Assembly: GCA_947482805.1 (NCBI GenBank)
Contig: CANKLK010000031.1
Location: forward strand, 1 to 17,300
DNA length: 17,300 nt
DNA from: Flavobacteriaceae bacterium
GTDB taxonomy: Bacteria > Bacteroidota > Bacteroidia > Flavobacteriales > Flavobacteriaceae
Direction: 5' to 3'
A program made the translations under genes and the position numbers. The notes beneath the pieces are model-generated. The model saw only the letters and a list, made by a program, of their open reading frames with translations, searched no databases and had not been told where the DNA came from. Shown piece by piece: positions 1-6,522 of this stretch. Position 1 is the first letter of the stretch; each line of letters starts with the position of its first letter.

Positions 1-171
1 AATGTTTTGAAAAGAGTGAGTTTCGATGTCTCCCTTTTCTGCAAAGAACTTGAAAAAGCATGTAAGGTTTTATTACCTTATGAGTTAGAAGAATTAGTAT
101 TATGGCTTTCAAAATTTATTAAAGAAAAACCAGAACTGCAACATTGCATGTTGCTCATTAATGATAAATAA
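1..171 (+). CDS. Small conserved protein, paralog of the 525-719 gene (5' end outside window)
   Basis: This frame is open from the first base and ends at TAA 169-171, giving 56 visible residues. I do not recognise a function. It aligns without gaps to the protein at 525-719: about 29 of 49 aligned residues are identical by eye, including the shared segments RVSFD, KEL, LLPYE and PEL. The protein is short, charged and mostly helical in character, with no signal peptide in the visible part. The start lies upstream of the window, probably only 10-15 residues away judging from its paralog. A strong intrinsic terminator follows within 6 bases, so it is the last or only gene of its transcript. Confidence 0.75.
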   Translation, partial: NVLKRVSFDVSLFCKELEKACKVLLPYELEELVLWLSKFIKEKPELQHCMLLINDK

Positions 172-176
172 AAACT

Positions 177-206
177 AAAGGAACTTAAACGGTTCCTTTT
201 TTTATT
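177..206 (+). terminator. Intrinsic terminator of the first small gene
   Basis: AAAGGAAC (177-184) pairs perfectly with GTTCCTTT (192-199) around a 7-base loop, and the T-run continues to 203. It lies immediately after the stop codon at 171. Confidence 0.85.
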
Positions 207-404
207 TAGGAGTTGGGGAAACTAATAACTTAATAGTTTCTTATTTACTATTTTATTCTAATACGATGTATCATGGGAAAAATTTAATCAATTGGTTATT
301 TTATTATACAGCTGATAAACCTAAAATACAATAATGGCTTTATGAGTTATTACATCATAATATTAAAGTAAGTTAAAACTTAAAAATAATATAAATAAAT
401 GTAC

Positions 405-433
405 TTTAACGATTAAAATAGTGTTTTAACGAT
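405..433 (+). repeat. Direct repeat TTTAACGAT x2, 20-bp period
   Basis: Two identical 9-mers start at 405 and 425. The 20-bp period is about two helical turns, so both copies would face the same side of the DNA. They lie just upstream of the candidate promoter for the gene at 525. A role as an operator is inference only; in AT-rich DNA such a repeat could arise by chance. Confidence 0.35.
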
Positions 434-450
434 ATTTTTTAGCGTATTTT

Positions 451-482
451 TTTGTTTGATAACTTTTTATATTATACTTTTA
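451..482 (+). promoter_or_regulatory. Candidate Bacteroidetes-type promoter for the 525-719 gene
   Basis: TTTG (451-454) is followed after 20 bases by TActTTTA (475-482), one mismatch from TAnnTTTG. The spacing suits the Bacteroidetes primary sigma factor. It would give a leader of roughly 35-40 bases. Confidence 0.35.
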
Positions 483-524
483 CTAAGCGTTCTTACAATA
501 AGATAACCCCAAATCTTAACCAAT

Positions 525-719
525 ATGCCTAGAATGATTTATGATTACACTAAATCTGTACTCGAAAGAGTAAGTTTCGATCCTGTTCTTTTTACAAAAG
601 AATTAAAAAAGGCTATTAAAAATTTATTGCCTTATGAGGTTGAACAATTAAAAAAGTGGTTGCAATTCTTTACGAGTGCGCATCCCGAATTAAAACAATG
701 TTTGTCTGTAGTTAGTTAG
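525..719 (+). CDS. Small conserved protein of unknown function (64 aa), paralog of gene at 1-171
   Basis: This 64-residue protein has no signal peptide, no membrane segment and no recognised domain. It is rich in Lys, Glu and Leu and looks helical. It shares about 29 of 49 aligned residues with the truncated gene at 1-171, so the two are duplicates in tandem. The ATG at 525 is used here; the ATG at 534 (MIYDYTK) is an equally plausible start because no clear Shine-Dalgarno sequence separates them. It sits alone between a candidate promoter and a strong terminator, so it is probably monocistronic. Function cannot be inferred from the neighbours; small size and duplication would fit a regulatory or binding protein, but this is speculation. 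Confidence 0.7.
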   Translation: MPRMIYDYTKSVLERVSFDPVLFTKELKKAIKNLLPYEVEQLKKWLQFFTSAHPELKQCLSVVS

Positions 720-726
720 CAGAAAG

Positions 727-764
727 AAAATAAGGAGTTTGTGCAAAAGCTCCTTATTTTTTTT
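727..764. terminator. Bidirectional intrinsic terminator between small gene and oxyR
   Basis: AAAATAAGGAG (727-737) pairs with CTCCTTATTTT (750-760), an 11-bp perfect stem, with T's to 764 on the plus strand. The A-rich 5' arm gives T's on the minus strand too. The stem overlaps the last codons of the convergent oxyR (stop at 754-756), so one element can serve both genes. Confidence 0.85.
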
Positions 765-1695
765 GAAGTGGACTTATGATTTGTACATTCTGAAATACAA
801 TAGCACCTTTTACTACTCCGGCTATAGTACTTCTCAAGGCGTCTATTATATGAATTTTCAATTCGTTTTTCGGAAAAATTAAACTAACTTCTCTTGCTGG
901 TTTTGGTTCTTTAAAATGACGTAATTTAACCTTATCATTTTCTTTTAAATCCAGCGTATGTAAATAAGGAAGAAGTGTTGTTCCCAAACCTTCATCGGCA
1001 AGTTTAATTAAGGTTTCAAAACTTCCGCTTTCAATTTGGAAATGTGATTTTTCGTTCGCAGTTGTATTTTTGCATAAATTTAAAATACCGTCTCTAAAAC
1101 AATGTCCGTCTTGAAGTAATAAGATTTCATCAATATTTAAGTCATCGATTTCAATTTCCTTTTTTTGAAATGTACTGTGACCTTCGGGAATGTAAGCCAC
1201 AAAAGGTTCGAAATATAAAACAACTTCTTTTATTTTCTCTTCTTCTAATGGTGTTGCTGCTATAGCTGCGTCTAGGTGACCATTTTTAAGTCGATGAATA
1301 ATTTCGTCAGTATTCAACTCTTCAATAATCAATTTAACTTTTGGGTATTTTTTGATGAAATTATTTAGGAACATTGGTAATAATGTAGGCATTATTGTTG
1401 GAATGATTCCTAAACGAAATTCACCGCCAATGAATCCTTTTTGCTGGTCTACAATATCCTGAATTCTATCCGCTTCGTTAACAATATTCTTGGATTGATT
1501 GACTATTTTTTGTCCAATTTCGGTAAGCTGTATTGGTTTCTTAGTTCTGTCAAAAATCTGAATACCTAACTCTTCTTCAATTTTTTGAATTTGCATACTT
1601 AATGTTGGTTGGGTAACAAAACACTTTTCGGCAGCAAGAGTAAAGTTTTTGTGTTCAGCAACAGCGAGTACATATTTTAATTGAGTAATTGTCAT
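754..1695 (-). CDS. oxyR: OxyR, LysR-type hydrogen-peroxide sensor and regulator
   Basis: This 313-residue LysR-family protein has an N-terminal winged helix-turn-helix (about residues 1-60; the recognition region includes AAEKCFVTQPTLSMQI) and a C-terminal periplasmic-binding-protein-like regulatory domain (about 90-300). The regulatory domain has DGHCFRDGILNLC, with cysteines at residues 199 and 208. These are the same positions as the peroxide-sensing pair of E. coli OxyR, which form a disulfide on oxidation and activate transcription. In the family this controls catalase, alkyl hydroperoxide reductase, Dps and related defences; none of those lies next to it here. It is monocistronic, read from its own promoter, and ends in a shared terminator. 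An extra Cys at residue 25 lies in the DNA-binding domain. Assignment to OxyR rather than another LysR member rests on the cysteine motif. Confidence 0.9.
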   Translation of the reverse strand: MTITQLKYVLAVAEHKNFTLAAEKCFVTQPTLSMQIQKIEEELGIQIFDRTKKPIQLTEIGQKIVNQSKNIVNEADRIQDIVDQQKGFIGGEFRLGIIPTIMPTLLPMFLNNFIKKYPKVKLIIEELNTDEIIHRLKNGHLDAAIAATPLEEEKIKEVVLYFEPFVAYIPEGHSTFQKKEIEIDDLNIDEILLLQDGHCFRDGILNLCKNTTANEKSHFQIESGSFETLIKLADEGLGTTLLPYLHTLDLKENDKVKLRHFKEPKPAREVSLIFPKNELKIHIIDALRSTIAGVVKGAIVFQNVQIISPLQKK

Positions 1696-1714
1696 TATAT
1701 AATAAAATTTGATA

Positions 1715-1722
1715 CAAATATA
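1715..1722 (-). promoter_or_regulatory. -7 element of oxyR promoter
   Basis: On the minus strand this reads TATATTTG, a perfect TAnnTTTG. It would place the transcript start near 1708, about 13 bases before the oxyR ATG. No clear -33 TTTG was found. Confidence 0.5.
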
Positions 1723-1776
1723 AAACCTATAAGTTTAATTTATAGTTAATGAATGTTAAAAAAGATATAATAGAAT

Positions 1777-1806
1777 TTTGTTTTGTAAAATGAAAAGCTA
1801 ATTTTG
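1777..1806 (+). promoter_or_regulatory. Promoter of the SulP/carbonic anhydrase cluster
   Basis: TTTG (1777-1780), 18 bases, then TAatTTTG (1799-1806) match the Bacteroidetes promoter consensus. The -7 element ends only 4 bases before the ATG at 1811, so the transcript from this promoter would have almost no 5' leader. Confidence 0.55.
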
Positions 1807-1810
1807 CGAT

Positions 1811-2098
1811 ATGAAGTTAATTGCAAAAATCATATTATTTGTATTTGTAACGTTTCTCACAACGCCAACTATTGTTACGTTGATAGAACAGAATACAGAT
1901 ATATCAATGTTCTACAGTTTTGCCGAAGAAGAAAACCACAACGATCTTAAAGAAATAAAAGCCGATTTAAGGCAGACTTTTGACTATCCATTTTTGGATA
2001 CAGTTGGGCGTCAAAATTCTATAATTATTTTTGAAAATTTAACACGTCATGATAATATAGCAGAGGAAATCTTCATTCCTCCGCCCAAATTAGTTTAA
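1811..2098 (+). CDS. Small membrane-anchored or secreted protein upstream of SulP transporter (95 aa)
   Basis: I do not recognise a named family. Residues 1-24 form a Lys-started hydrophobic stretch ending near TTPTIVTLI, which could be an uncleaved membrane anchor or a signal peptide. The remaining 70 residues are polar and acidic (AEEENHNDLKEIKADL) and would be periplasmic. The C-terminus, IPPPKLV, is proline-rich. There are no cysteines. It is the first gene after a good promoter and lies 63 bases before the SulP gene on the same strand, so it is probably co-transcribed with it. A role as an accessory to the transporter is inferred from position alone. The perfect -7 box next to the ATG supports this start and suggests a leaderless or nearly leaderless message. 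Confidence 0.65.
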   Translation: MKLIAKIILFVFVTFLTTPTIVTLIEQNTDISMFYSFAEEENHNDLKEIKADLRQTFDYPFLDTVGRQNSIIIFENLTRHDNIAEEIFIPPPKLV

Positions 2099-2115
2099 TA
2101 CAACTGTATAATTTT

Positions 2116-2131
2116 TTTCGCTTTAGCGAAA
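2116..2131. repeat. Inverted repeat between small gene and SulP gene
   Basis: TTTCGC (2116-2121) and GCGAAA (2126-2131) form a 6-bp hairpin with a TTTA loop. The T-run lies 5' of the stem on the plus strand, so it is not a standard plus-strand terminator. It could be an mRNA-processing or stability hairpin within the transcript. Confidence 0.35.
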
Positions 2132-2161
2132 CAATATTCATATTAAATTAATTTTTAGGTA

Positions 2162-3817
2162 ATGACAAAAAAAATCAATCTTTTTGCAAACCTTAAATCT
2201 GATTTCGCATCAGGTTTAGTGGTGTTTTTAGTGGCGCTTCCATTGTGTTTAGGTATCGCTTTGGCTTCTGGCGCACCACTTTTTTCGGGAATTATAGCTG
2301 GTGTTGTGGGCGGAATCGTTGTTGGGTATTTGAGCAAATCCCATATTAGTGTTTCGGGTCCAGCCGCTGGCTTAACGGCTATAGTTTTAACAGCTATAAC
2401 CGATTTGGGAGCATTCAACATTTTTTTAACAGCCGTTGTTTTAGCAGGTGTTATGCAACTGCTATTGGGTTTTATAAAAGCTGGAAGTATTTCCAATTAT
2501 TTTCCAACCAATGTTATTGAAGGAATGTTAGCAGGAATTGGAGTTATTATAATTTTAAAGCAAATTCCACATGCTTTTGGTTATGATCCCGATTTTGTAG
2601 GTGACGAAGCTTTTTTTCAAAGTGACGGTCAGAATACTTTTTCAGAATTATTTCAAATATTTAACCATATTCAATTGGGCTCAATTTTAATTACACTTGT
2701 TTCATTAGCCATCTTGATTTTATGGAATAAAGTGGAATTCTTAAAAAAGATAAAGTTGATTCCACCAGCATTAGTCGCCGTAATAGTAAGTATAATTTTA
2801 AATGAGTTTTTTATTCAATCCAGCAGTAATTTCGCTATTTTAAAAGAACATTTGGTTAGTTTGCCAGTACCAACTTCACTAGAAGAATTTAAAAATATTA
2901 TTATAACTCCTGATTTTTCAGCACTATCTAATTCTAAAGTTTGGATTGTTGGGATTACTATTGCTGTTGTGGCTTCAATTGAGACACTTTTATGTATTGA
3001 AGCTGCTGACAGAATGGATGCTCAAAAGCGTTACACCGATACCAATGTGGAATTAAAGGCTCAAGGAATTGGGAATATATTAAGTGGTTTTATAGGTGGA
3101 TTGCCAATGACTTCTGTTGTTGTAAGAACTTCAGCAAATAATGCAGCTGGAGCAAAATCTAAAATGTCAGCCATTATTCACGGACTGCTATTATTGATTA
3201 GTGTTCTAGCAATTCCTATTATTCTTAACAAAATTCCATTAGCAACATTAGCAGCCGTTTTACTGTTGGTGGGATATAAATTGGCTAATCCTAAAGTAAT
3301 TATACATTTTTGGAAAAGAGGAAAATATCAGTTTGTACCATTTATTGCCACTTTTTTAGGTGTTGTCTTTACCGATTTGTTAAAAGGTGTCGCATTAGGT
3401 ATTGTAATAAGTATCATTTTTGTTTTGAAAGGAAATCTAAAACGTGCTTACAACTTCAGAAAAGAAGAATATGCCGACGGCGATGTCATTCATATTGATT
3501 TGGCTCAGGAAGTTTCTTTTTTGAACAAAGCAGCTATTAAATCAACGCTGATGGCTATTCCAGAGAACTCCAAAGTGATTATCAATGCAGAAGATACGGT
3601 TTATATTGCTCATGATATTTTGGATTTGATTCGTGAGTTTAAAACTGTCAGAGCCAAAGATGAAAATATTAAAGTAAAGCTAAAAGGTTTTAAAAACGCT
3701 TATCAGCTTGAGAACAATGTTGAATCTCCAAACAAGGTTAGCATTGAACATTATTATGATGTGATGAAAAGGAAAACCGTGAATAGAGAAATTATAGACG
3801 AAAAATTTAATGATTAA
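2162..3817 (+). CDS. SulP (SLC26)-family anion transporter with STAS domain, likely bicarbonate
   Basis: This 551-residue inner-membrane protein has many hydrophobic helices from residue about 15 to 422, then a cytoplasmic STAS domain (about 438-535). SulP hallmarks are VSGPAAGLTAIV (64-75) in the first helices and QGIGNILSGFIGGLPMTSVV (301-320) with the following RTSANNAAGAKS. The length is usual for bacterial SulP proteins. The family moves sulfate, bicarbonate or other anions, often with Na+ or H+. Substrate cannot be read from sequence, but two carbonic anhydrase genes follow at once, the first only 11 bases downstream. That context favours bicarbonate, as in known SulP-carbonic anhydrase fusions and operons. 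Sulfate remains possible, though no cysteine or sulfate-reduction gene is nearby. Probably co-transcribed from the promoter before 1811. Confidence 0.9.
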   Translation: MTKKINLFANLKSDFASGLVVFLVALPLCLGIALASGAPLFSGIIAGVVGGIVVGYLSKSHISVSGPAAGLTAIVLTAITDLGAFNIFLTAVVLAGVMQLLLGFIKAGSISNYFPTNVIEGMLAGIGVIIILKQIPHAFGYDPDFVGDEAFFQSDGQNTFSELFQIFNHIQLGSILITLVSLAILILWNKVEFLKKIKLIPPALVAVIVSIILNEFFIQSSSNFAILKEHLVSLPVPTSLEEFKNIIITPDFSALSNSKVWIVGITIAVVASIETLLCIEAADRMDAQKRYTDTNVELKAQGIGNILSGFIGGLPMTSVVVRTSANNAAGAKSKMSAIIHGLLLLISVLAIPIILNKIPLATLAAVLLLVGYKLANPKVIIHFWKRGKYQFVPFIATFLGVVFTDLLKGVALGIVISIIFVLKGNLKRAYNFRKEEYADGDVIHIDLAQEVSFLNKAAIKSTLMAIPENSKVIINAEDTVYIAHDILDLIREFKTVRAKDENIKVKLKGFKNAYQLENNVESPNKVSIEHYYDVMKRKTVNREIIDEKFND

Positions 3818-3828
3818 AAAACTAAAAT

Positions 3829-4503
3829 ATGAAAACTTTAAATAAAGAGATGCAAGCTTCTATTACCCCGAGAAAAGCTTTAGAAATATTAAAAGAAGGA
3901 AATACTAGATTTATAAACAACTTAAAAGCACACAGGAATTTACTCGAGCAAGTTAATGATACTCGAGATGGGCAATGGCCATTTGCTATAATTTTGAGTT
4001 GTATAGACAGTAGAACATCGGCTGAATTAATTTTTGATCAAGGACTAGGGGATATTTTTTCTGTTAGAATTGCAGGAAATATTGTTAATACGGATATTTT
4101 AGGTAGTATGGAATTTGCCTGTAAAGTAGCCGGCTCAAGATTAATTATAGTGCTTGGACACAGTAAATGCGGTGCGGTAAAAGGAGCATGTGATCATGTA
4201 GAAATGGGGAATTTAACAGAATTGTTATCTAAGATTCAACCAGCAGTTTATCAAGAGATAGAAACCAAGGAAGAACGAAATGCCAGTAACGCTACTTTTG
4301 TTGAAAACGTCGCAGAAATTAATGTGAAACGAAGTGTGAAAAATATTATTGAGCGTAGTTATGTACTTGAGCAAATGATTGCAAAAGGTGAAATAGGAAT
4401 TGTTGGCGCTATGCATAATATTGAAACAGGTGAAGTAAATTTTTATAATGATGTTGAATTTATAAATGATTCATTAAATCCAAATTTCACCCTAGCTGAA
4501 TAA
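3829..4503 (+). CDS. Beta-carbonic anhydrase (first copy)
   Basis: This enzyme interconverts CO2 and bicarbonate using zinc. The 224-residue protein has all beta-class signature residues: Cys58, Asp60 and Arg62 in CIDSR, and His111 and Cys114 in GHSKCGAVKGA. Cys58, His111 and Cys114 would bind zinc, and the Asp60-Arg62 pair controls the fourth ligand. No signal peptide is visible, so it is cytoplasmic. Its start is 11 bases after the SulP stop codon, so both are on one mRNA, and a terminator follows. It would turn imported bicarbonate into CO2 or retain CO2 as bicarbonate beside the transporter. It differs clearly from the second copy at 4632: the two have different active-site surroundings (SCIDSRTSAE versus GCSDSRVPAN), so they are not a recent duplication. 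Confidence 0.93.
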   Translation: MKTLNKEMQASITPRKALEILKEGNTRFINNLKAHRNLLEQVNDTRDGQWPFAIILSCIDSRTSAELIFDQGLGDIFSVRIAGNIVNTDILGSMEFACKVAGSRLIIVLGHSKCGAVKGACDHVEMGNLTELLSKIQPAVYQEIETKEERNASNATFVENVAEINVKRSVKNIIERSYVLEQMIAKGEIGIVGAMHNIETGEVNFYNDVEFINDSLNPNFTLAE

Positions 4504-4531
4504 AAATAAAAATTAACTTGATTAGTTATTG

Positions 4532-4573
4532 CCATTAATCACATGCTAGTAAAAATTGTGGTTAATGGTTTTT
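4532..4573 (+). terminator. Intrinsic terminator after the first carbonic anhydrase
   Basis: CCATTAATCACA (4532-4543) pairs with TGTGGTTAATGG (4557-4568) with one G-U pair, followed by TTTTT. It separates the SulP-carbonic anhydrase mRNA from the second carbonic anhydrase gene. Confidence 0.8.
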
Positions 4574-4589
4574 ATATTTTATATATTTG
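4556..4589 (+). promoter_or_regulatory. Candidate promoter of the second carbonic anhydrase
   Basis: TATATTTG (4582-4589) is a perfect -7 element. A weak TTG (4556-4558) lies 23 bases upstream, inside the preceding terminator. The leader would be about 35-40 bases. Confidence 0.45.
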
Positions 4590-4631
4590 AATTATATACC
4601 AACAAAGAGAAGAGAAACTAATTAATTTTCA

Positions 4632-5267
4632 ATGAGCGACTTTTATAAAAAAATACTAGACAACAATAAAGAATGGGTTGAAAGAACTTTAGAAAAAGAC
4701 CCAAATTATTTCAAAGATTTAGCCAAAGGTCAAACGCCACCATTGTTATGGATTGGTTGTTCTGACAGCCGTGTTCCTGCGAATGAGATTATAGGTGCCA
4801 AGCCGGGCGAAGTTTTTGTACACAGAAACATTGCCAATATGGTTGTTCATTCTGATATGAATATGTTAAGCGTTTTGGATTATGCTGTAAATATTTTAAA
4901 AGTAAAGCACGTAATTGTTTGTGGACATTATGGTTGTGGTGGCGTAAAAGCCGCTATGGGAAATGATTCTATCGGAATTATTGACAACTGGATTCGACAC
5001 ATCAAAGATGTGTACCGTTTGCATGACCAATATCTAGATTCTATTATCAATGAAGATGATCGTTTTAATGCTTTTGTAGAAATTAATGCAAAAGAGCAGG
5101 TTTTTGATTTATCTAAAACATCTATAGTTCAGTCAGCGTGGAGAAGCGGGCAGGAGCTTACTTTACATGGTTGGGTTTATGGTTTGAATTCAGGATACGT
5201 AACCGATTTAAAAGTGAACATTAGTTCCAATAAAGATTTGGATGAAGTCTATCGGTTAAAGTTTTAA
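4632..5267 (+). CDS. can: Beta-carbonic anhydrase, Can/HICA type (second copy)
   Basis: This 211-residue cytoplasmic enzyme matches the E. coli Can and Haemophilus HICA type in length and order. It has CSDSR (Cys43, Asp45, Arg47) and GHYGCGG (His99, Cys102): three zinc ligands plus the Asp-Arg pair. Trp40, Arg65 and Tyr183 correspond to the residues that form the non-catalytic bicarbonate site in type II beta enzymes (Trp39, Arg64, Tyr181 in HICA), so bicarbonate-dependent allosteric control is likely. A terminator separates it from the first copy, and a -7 element precedes it, so it can be expressed independently of the SulP cluster. It may supply housekeeping bicarbonate for carboxylases while the first copy works with the transporter; that split is inference. 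Confidence 0.93.
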   Translation: MSDFYKKILDNNKEWVERTLEKDPNYFKDLAKGQTPPLLWIGCSDSRVPANEIIGAKPGEVFVHRNIANMVVHSDMNMLSVLDYAVNILKVKHVIVCGHYGCGGVKAAMGNDSIGIIDNWIRHIKDVYRLHDQYLDSIINEDDRFNAFVEINAKEQVFDLSKTSIVQSAWRSGQELTLHGWVYGLNSGYVTDLKVNISSNKDLDEVYRLKF

Positions 5268-5274
5268 AATTAAC

Positions 5275-5297
5275 ATCGCCTTTGGGCGATTTTTATT
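5275..5297. terminator. Terminator between carbonic anhydrase and LETM1-like gene
   Basis: ATCGCC (5275-5280) pairs with GGCGAT (5285-5290) around TTTG, followed by TTTT. It lies between convergent genes. On the minus strand the stem is followed by a less perfect T-rich stretch, so it may also stop the opposite mRNA. Confidence 0.75.
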
Positions 5298-5304
5298 ACA
5301 TGTT

Positions 5305-6513
5305 CTATGGAGTTGGATCTCTTTCTTCGTTCTCATTAAAAGCTGATGGTAATAACTGTGGAATGAATTTTATCAGAATTGGCAATAGCAAACTTCCGCC
5401 AGGTAGAAGAAAAATAGTCAATGACGGGACCGTTTTACAGATGTCAAGTAGCTGGACCTTGATTTTTTTCTTTTCATCTTTATCCAATTCCTTATGAGTT
5501 GATTTTGCTAACAGTTGCATCAGTTCTTTGCTTTGTGACAATTCTTTGACCAATCTTTTTTTGTTTCTGTTTAATAATACTACTACACTTTCAGTTGTAT
5601 GATCATAGAAGTTTTTTACTGGATTAGAATTATTGAAATAAGGGATTTCGTTTTTATATTTTATGATAAAATCGTTAACAAAATCAATGCTTTCGATAAT
5701 GAAACGTTCGCTTATATTAAGTTTTTCGCCCAACTTGAACAAGAAATACCGTTCTTCATTTTCTACTTTTTCATCACTCCATAAACTTATTCCAGCCAAA
5801 TCGATTACATAAAATTTTTCTAAATCATTTTCAAGGTTACTTAAATCAATATCTTCAATAGATTTAATTTGTTTGTCTGAAAACTTAGTATACCGAACAG
5901 AAGATTCAAAAAGTTTTTGTAACAAATCATCATGAACTGAAATTCCGGTTTTAGATTTCAACGAAAGTGAAATAATGCTAATAACAATATCTTCAATCTT
6001 ATTAAAATATTTTTCAGGAAGCGAACCTTTTTCAAGATATTTTTTGAAAGCTAAAACATCTATAAAGAGTAGGGCATTGGTAATTACATGCGAAAAGTTT
6101 TTGCTAAATAAATCTTCATTTGTTTGTACTCTGTCGTGAATTATTTTTTCAAGTTTACTTGAATCAGAACTGCTAGGAAGCATTTTCTGTAATGGGTTAA
6201 ATCCTTTTGGAGTCAACAAATTGTAAAAGCAAACAGCTTCACTTATGAATTTATCTTTATCTGTATCTTGTTTGACCAAGCAATACATTTTATATAAAGT
6301 ATTGAGCATTCCAATTTTTGAAATCTCTTCAGCAAGTCTTTGTTTTAATGGTATTGGATTAACAGTATCAAAACTTATAATATGGCCAAAAATAAAACCT
6401 GTGGCTCTGGTTTGAAGGTAAAACTCTTCTTCTGAAACCATAAAAATTTGATCACTAGTTTTTTGTTCAATAAAAAACTTATCTATCCAGCCAAATGCTG
6501 ATGGGTTTATCAT
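5305..6513 (-). CDS. LETM1-like membrane protein (LETM1-related, flavobacterial type)
   Basis: The 402-residue protein is mostly charged and helical. Its C-terminus carries VPSLTIFLLPGGSLLLPILI (362-381) followed by KFIPQLLPSAF (382-392). This resembles the LETM1 core, where a proline-bounded hydrophobic segment is followed by a leucine-proline-phenylalanine motif. Mitochondrial LETM1 proteins take part in K+/H+ or Ca2+ handling. Bacterial relatives in Flavobacteriaceae are usually annotated as LETM1-related, biofilm-associated proteins, with no known biochemistry. Residues about 140-290 are acidic helices (SDEKVENEERYFLFKLGEKL) reminiscent of TerB-like domains; that is a weaker call. There is no N-terminal signal. 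The start is 9 bases after the sodC stop codon, so the two are probably co-transcribed. Confidence 0.75.
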   Translation of the reverse strand: MINPSAFGWIDKFFIEQKTSDQIFMVSEEEFYLQTRATGFIFGHIISFDTVNPIPLKQRLAEEISKIGMLNTLYKMYCLVKQDTDKDKFISEAVCFYNLLTPKGFNPLQKMLPSSSDSSKLEKIIHDRVQTNEDLFSKNFSHVITNALLFIDVLAFKKYLEKGSLPEKYFNKIEDIVISIISLSLKSKTGISVHDDLLQKLFESSVRYTKFSDKQIKSIEDIDLSNLENDLEKFYVIDLAGISLWSDEKVENEERYFLFKLGEKLNISERFIIESIDFVNDFIIKYKNEIPYFNNSNPVKNFYDHTTESVVVLLNRNKKRLVKELSQSKELMQLLAKSTHKELDKDEKKKIKVQLLDICKTVPSLTIFLLPGGSLLLPILIKFIPQLLPSAFNENEERDPTP

Positions 6514-6522
6514 ATGATAAGT

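Larger units (their letters stand above)
207..524. other. AT-rich intergenic region between the two small paralogs
   Basis: No convincing gene is seen here. There is a second, weaker hairpin (GAAACTA 218-224 with TAGTTTC 234-240). The 9-base direct repeat TTTAACGAT occurs at 405-413 and 425-433, exactly 20 bases apart. A candidate promoter precedes the next gene. The length and the repeat suggest a regulated upstream region, but no known operator was recognised. Confidence 0.5.

Noticed and set aside
218..240. Hairpin GAAACTA/TAGTTTC as a second terminator
   Set aside because: A 9-base loop, few G-C pairs and an interrupted T-run make it weak, and a strong terminator already lies at 177-206.
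2155..2496. Open frame of 113 codons on the minus strand opposite the SulP gene
   Set aside because: It is fully antisense to a well-supported transporter gene, with a low-complexity Ala/Lys/Pro composition and no promoter or family resemblance.
5282..5497. Open frame of 71 codons on the plus strand after the second carbonic anhydrase
   Set aside because: It starts inside the terminator stem and runs opposite the C-terminus of the LETM1-like gene.
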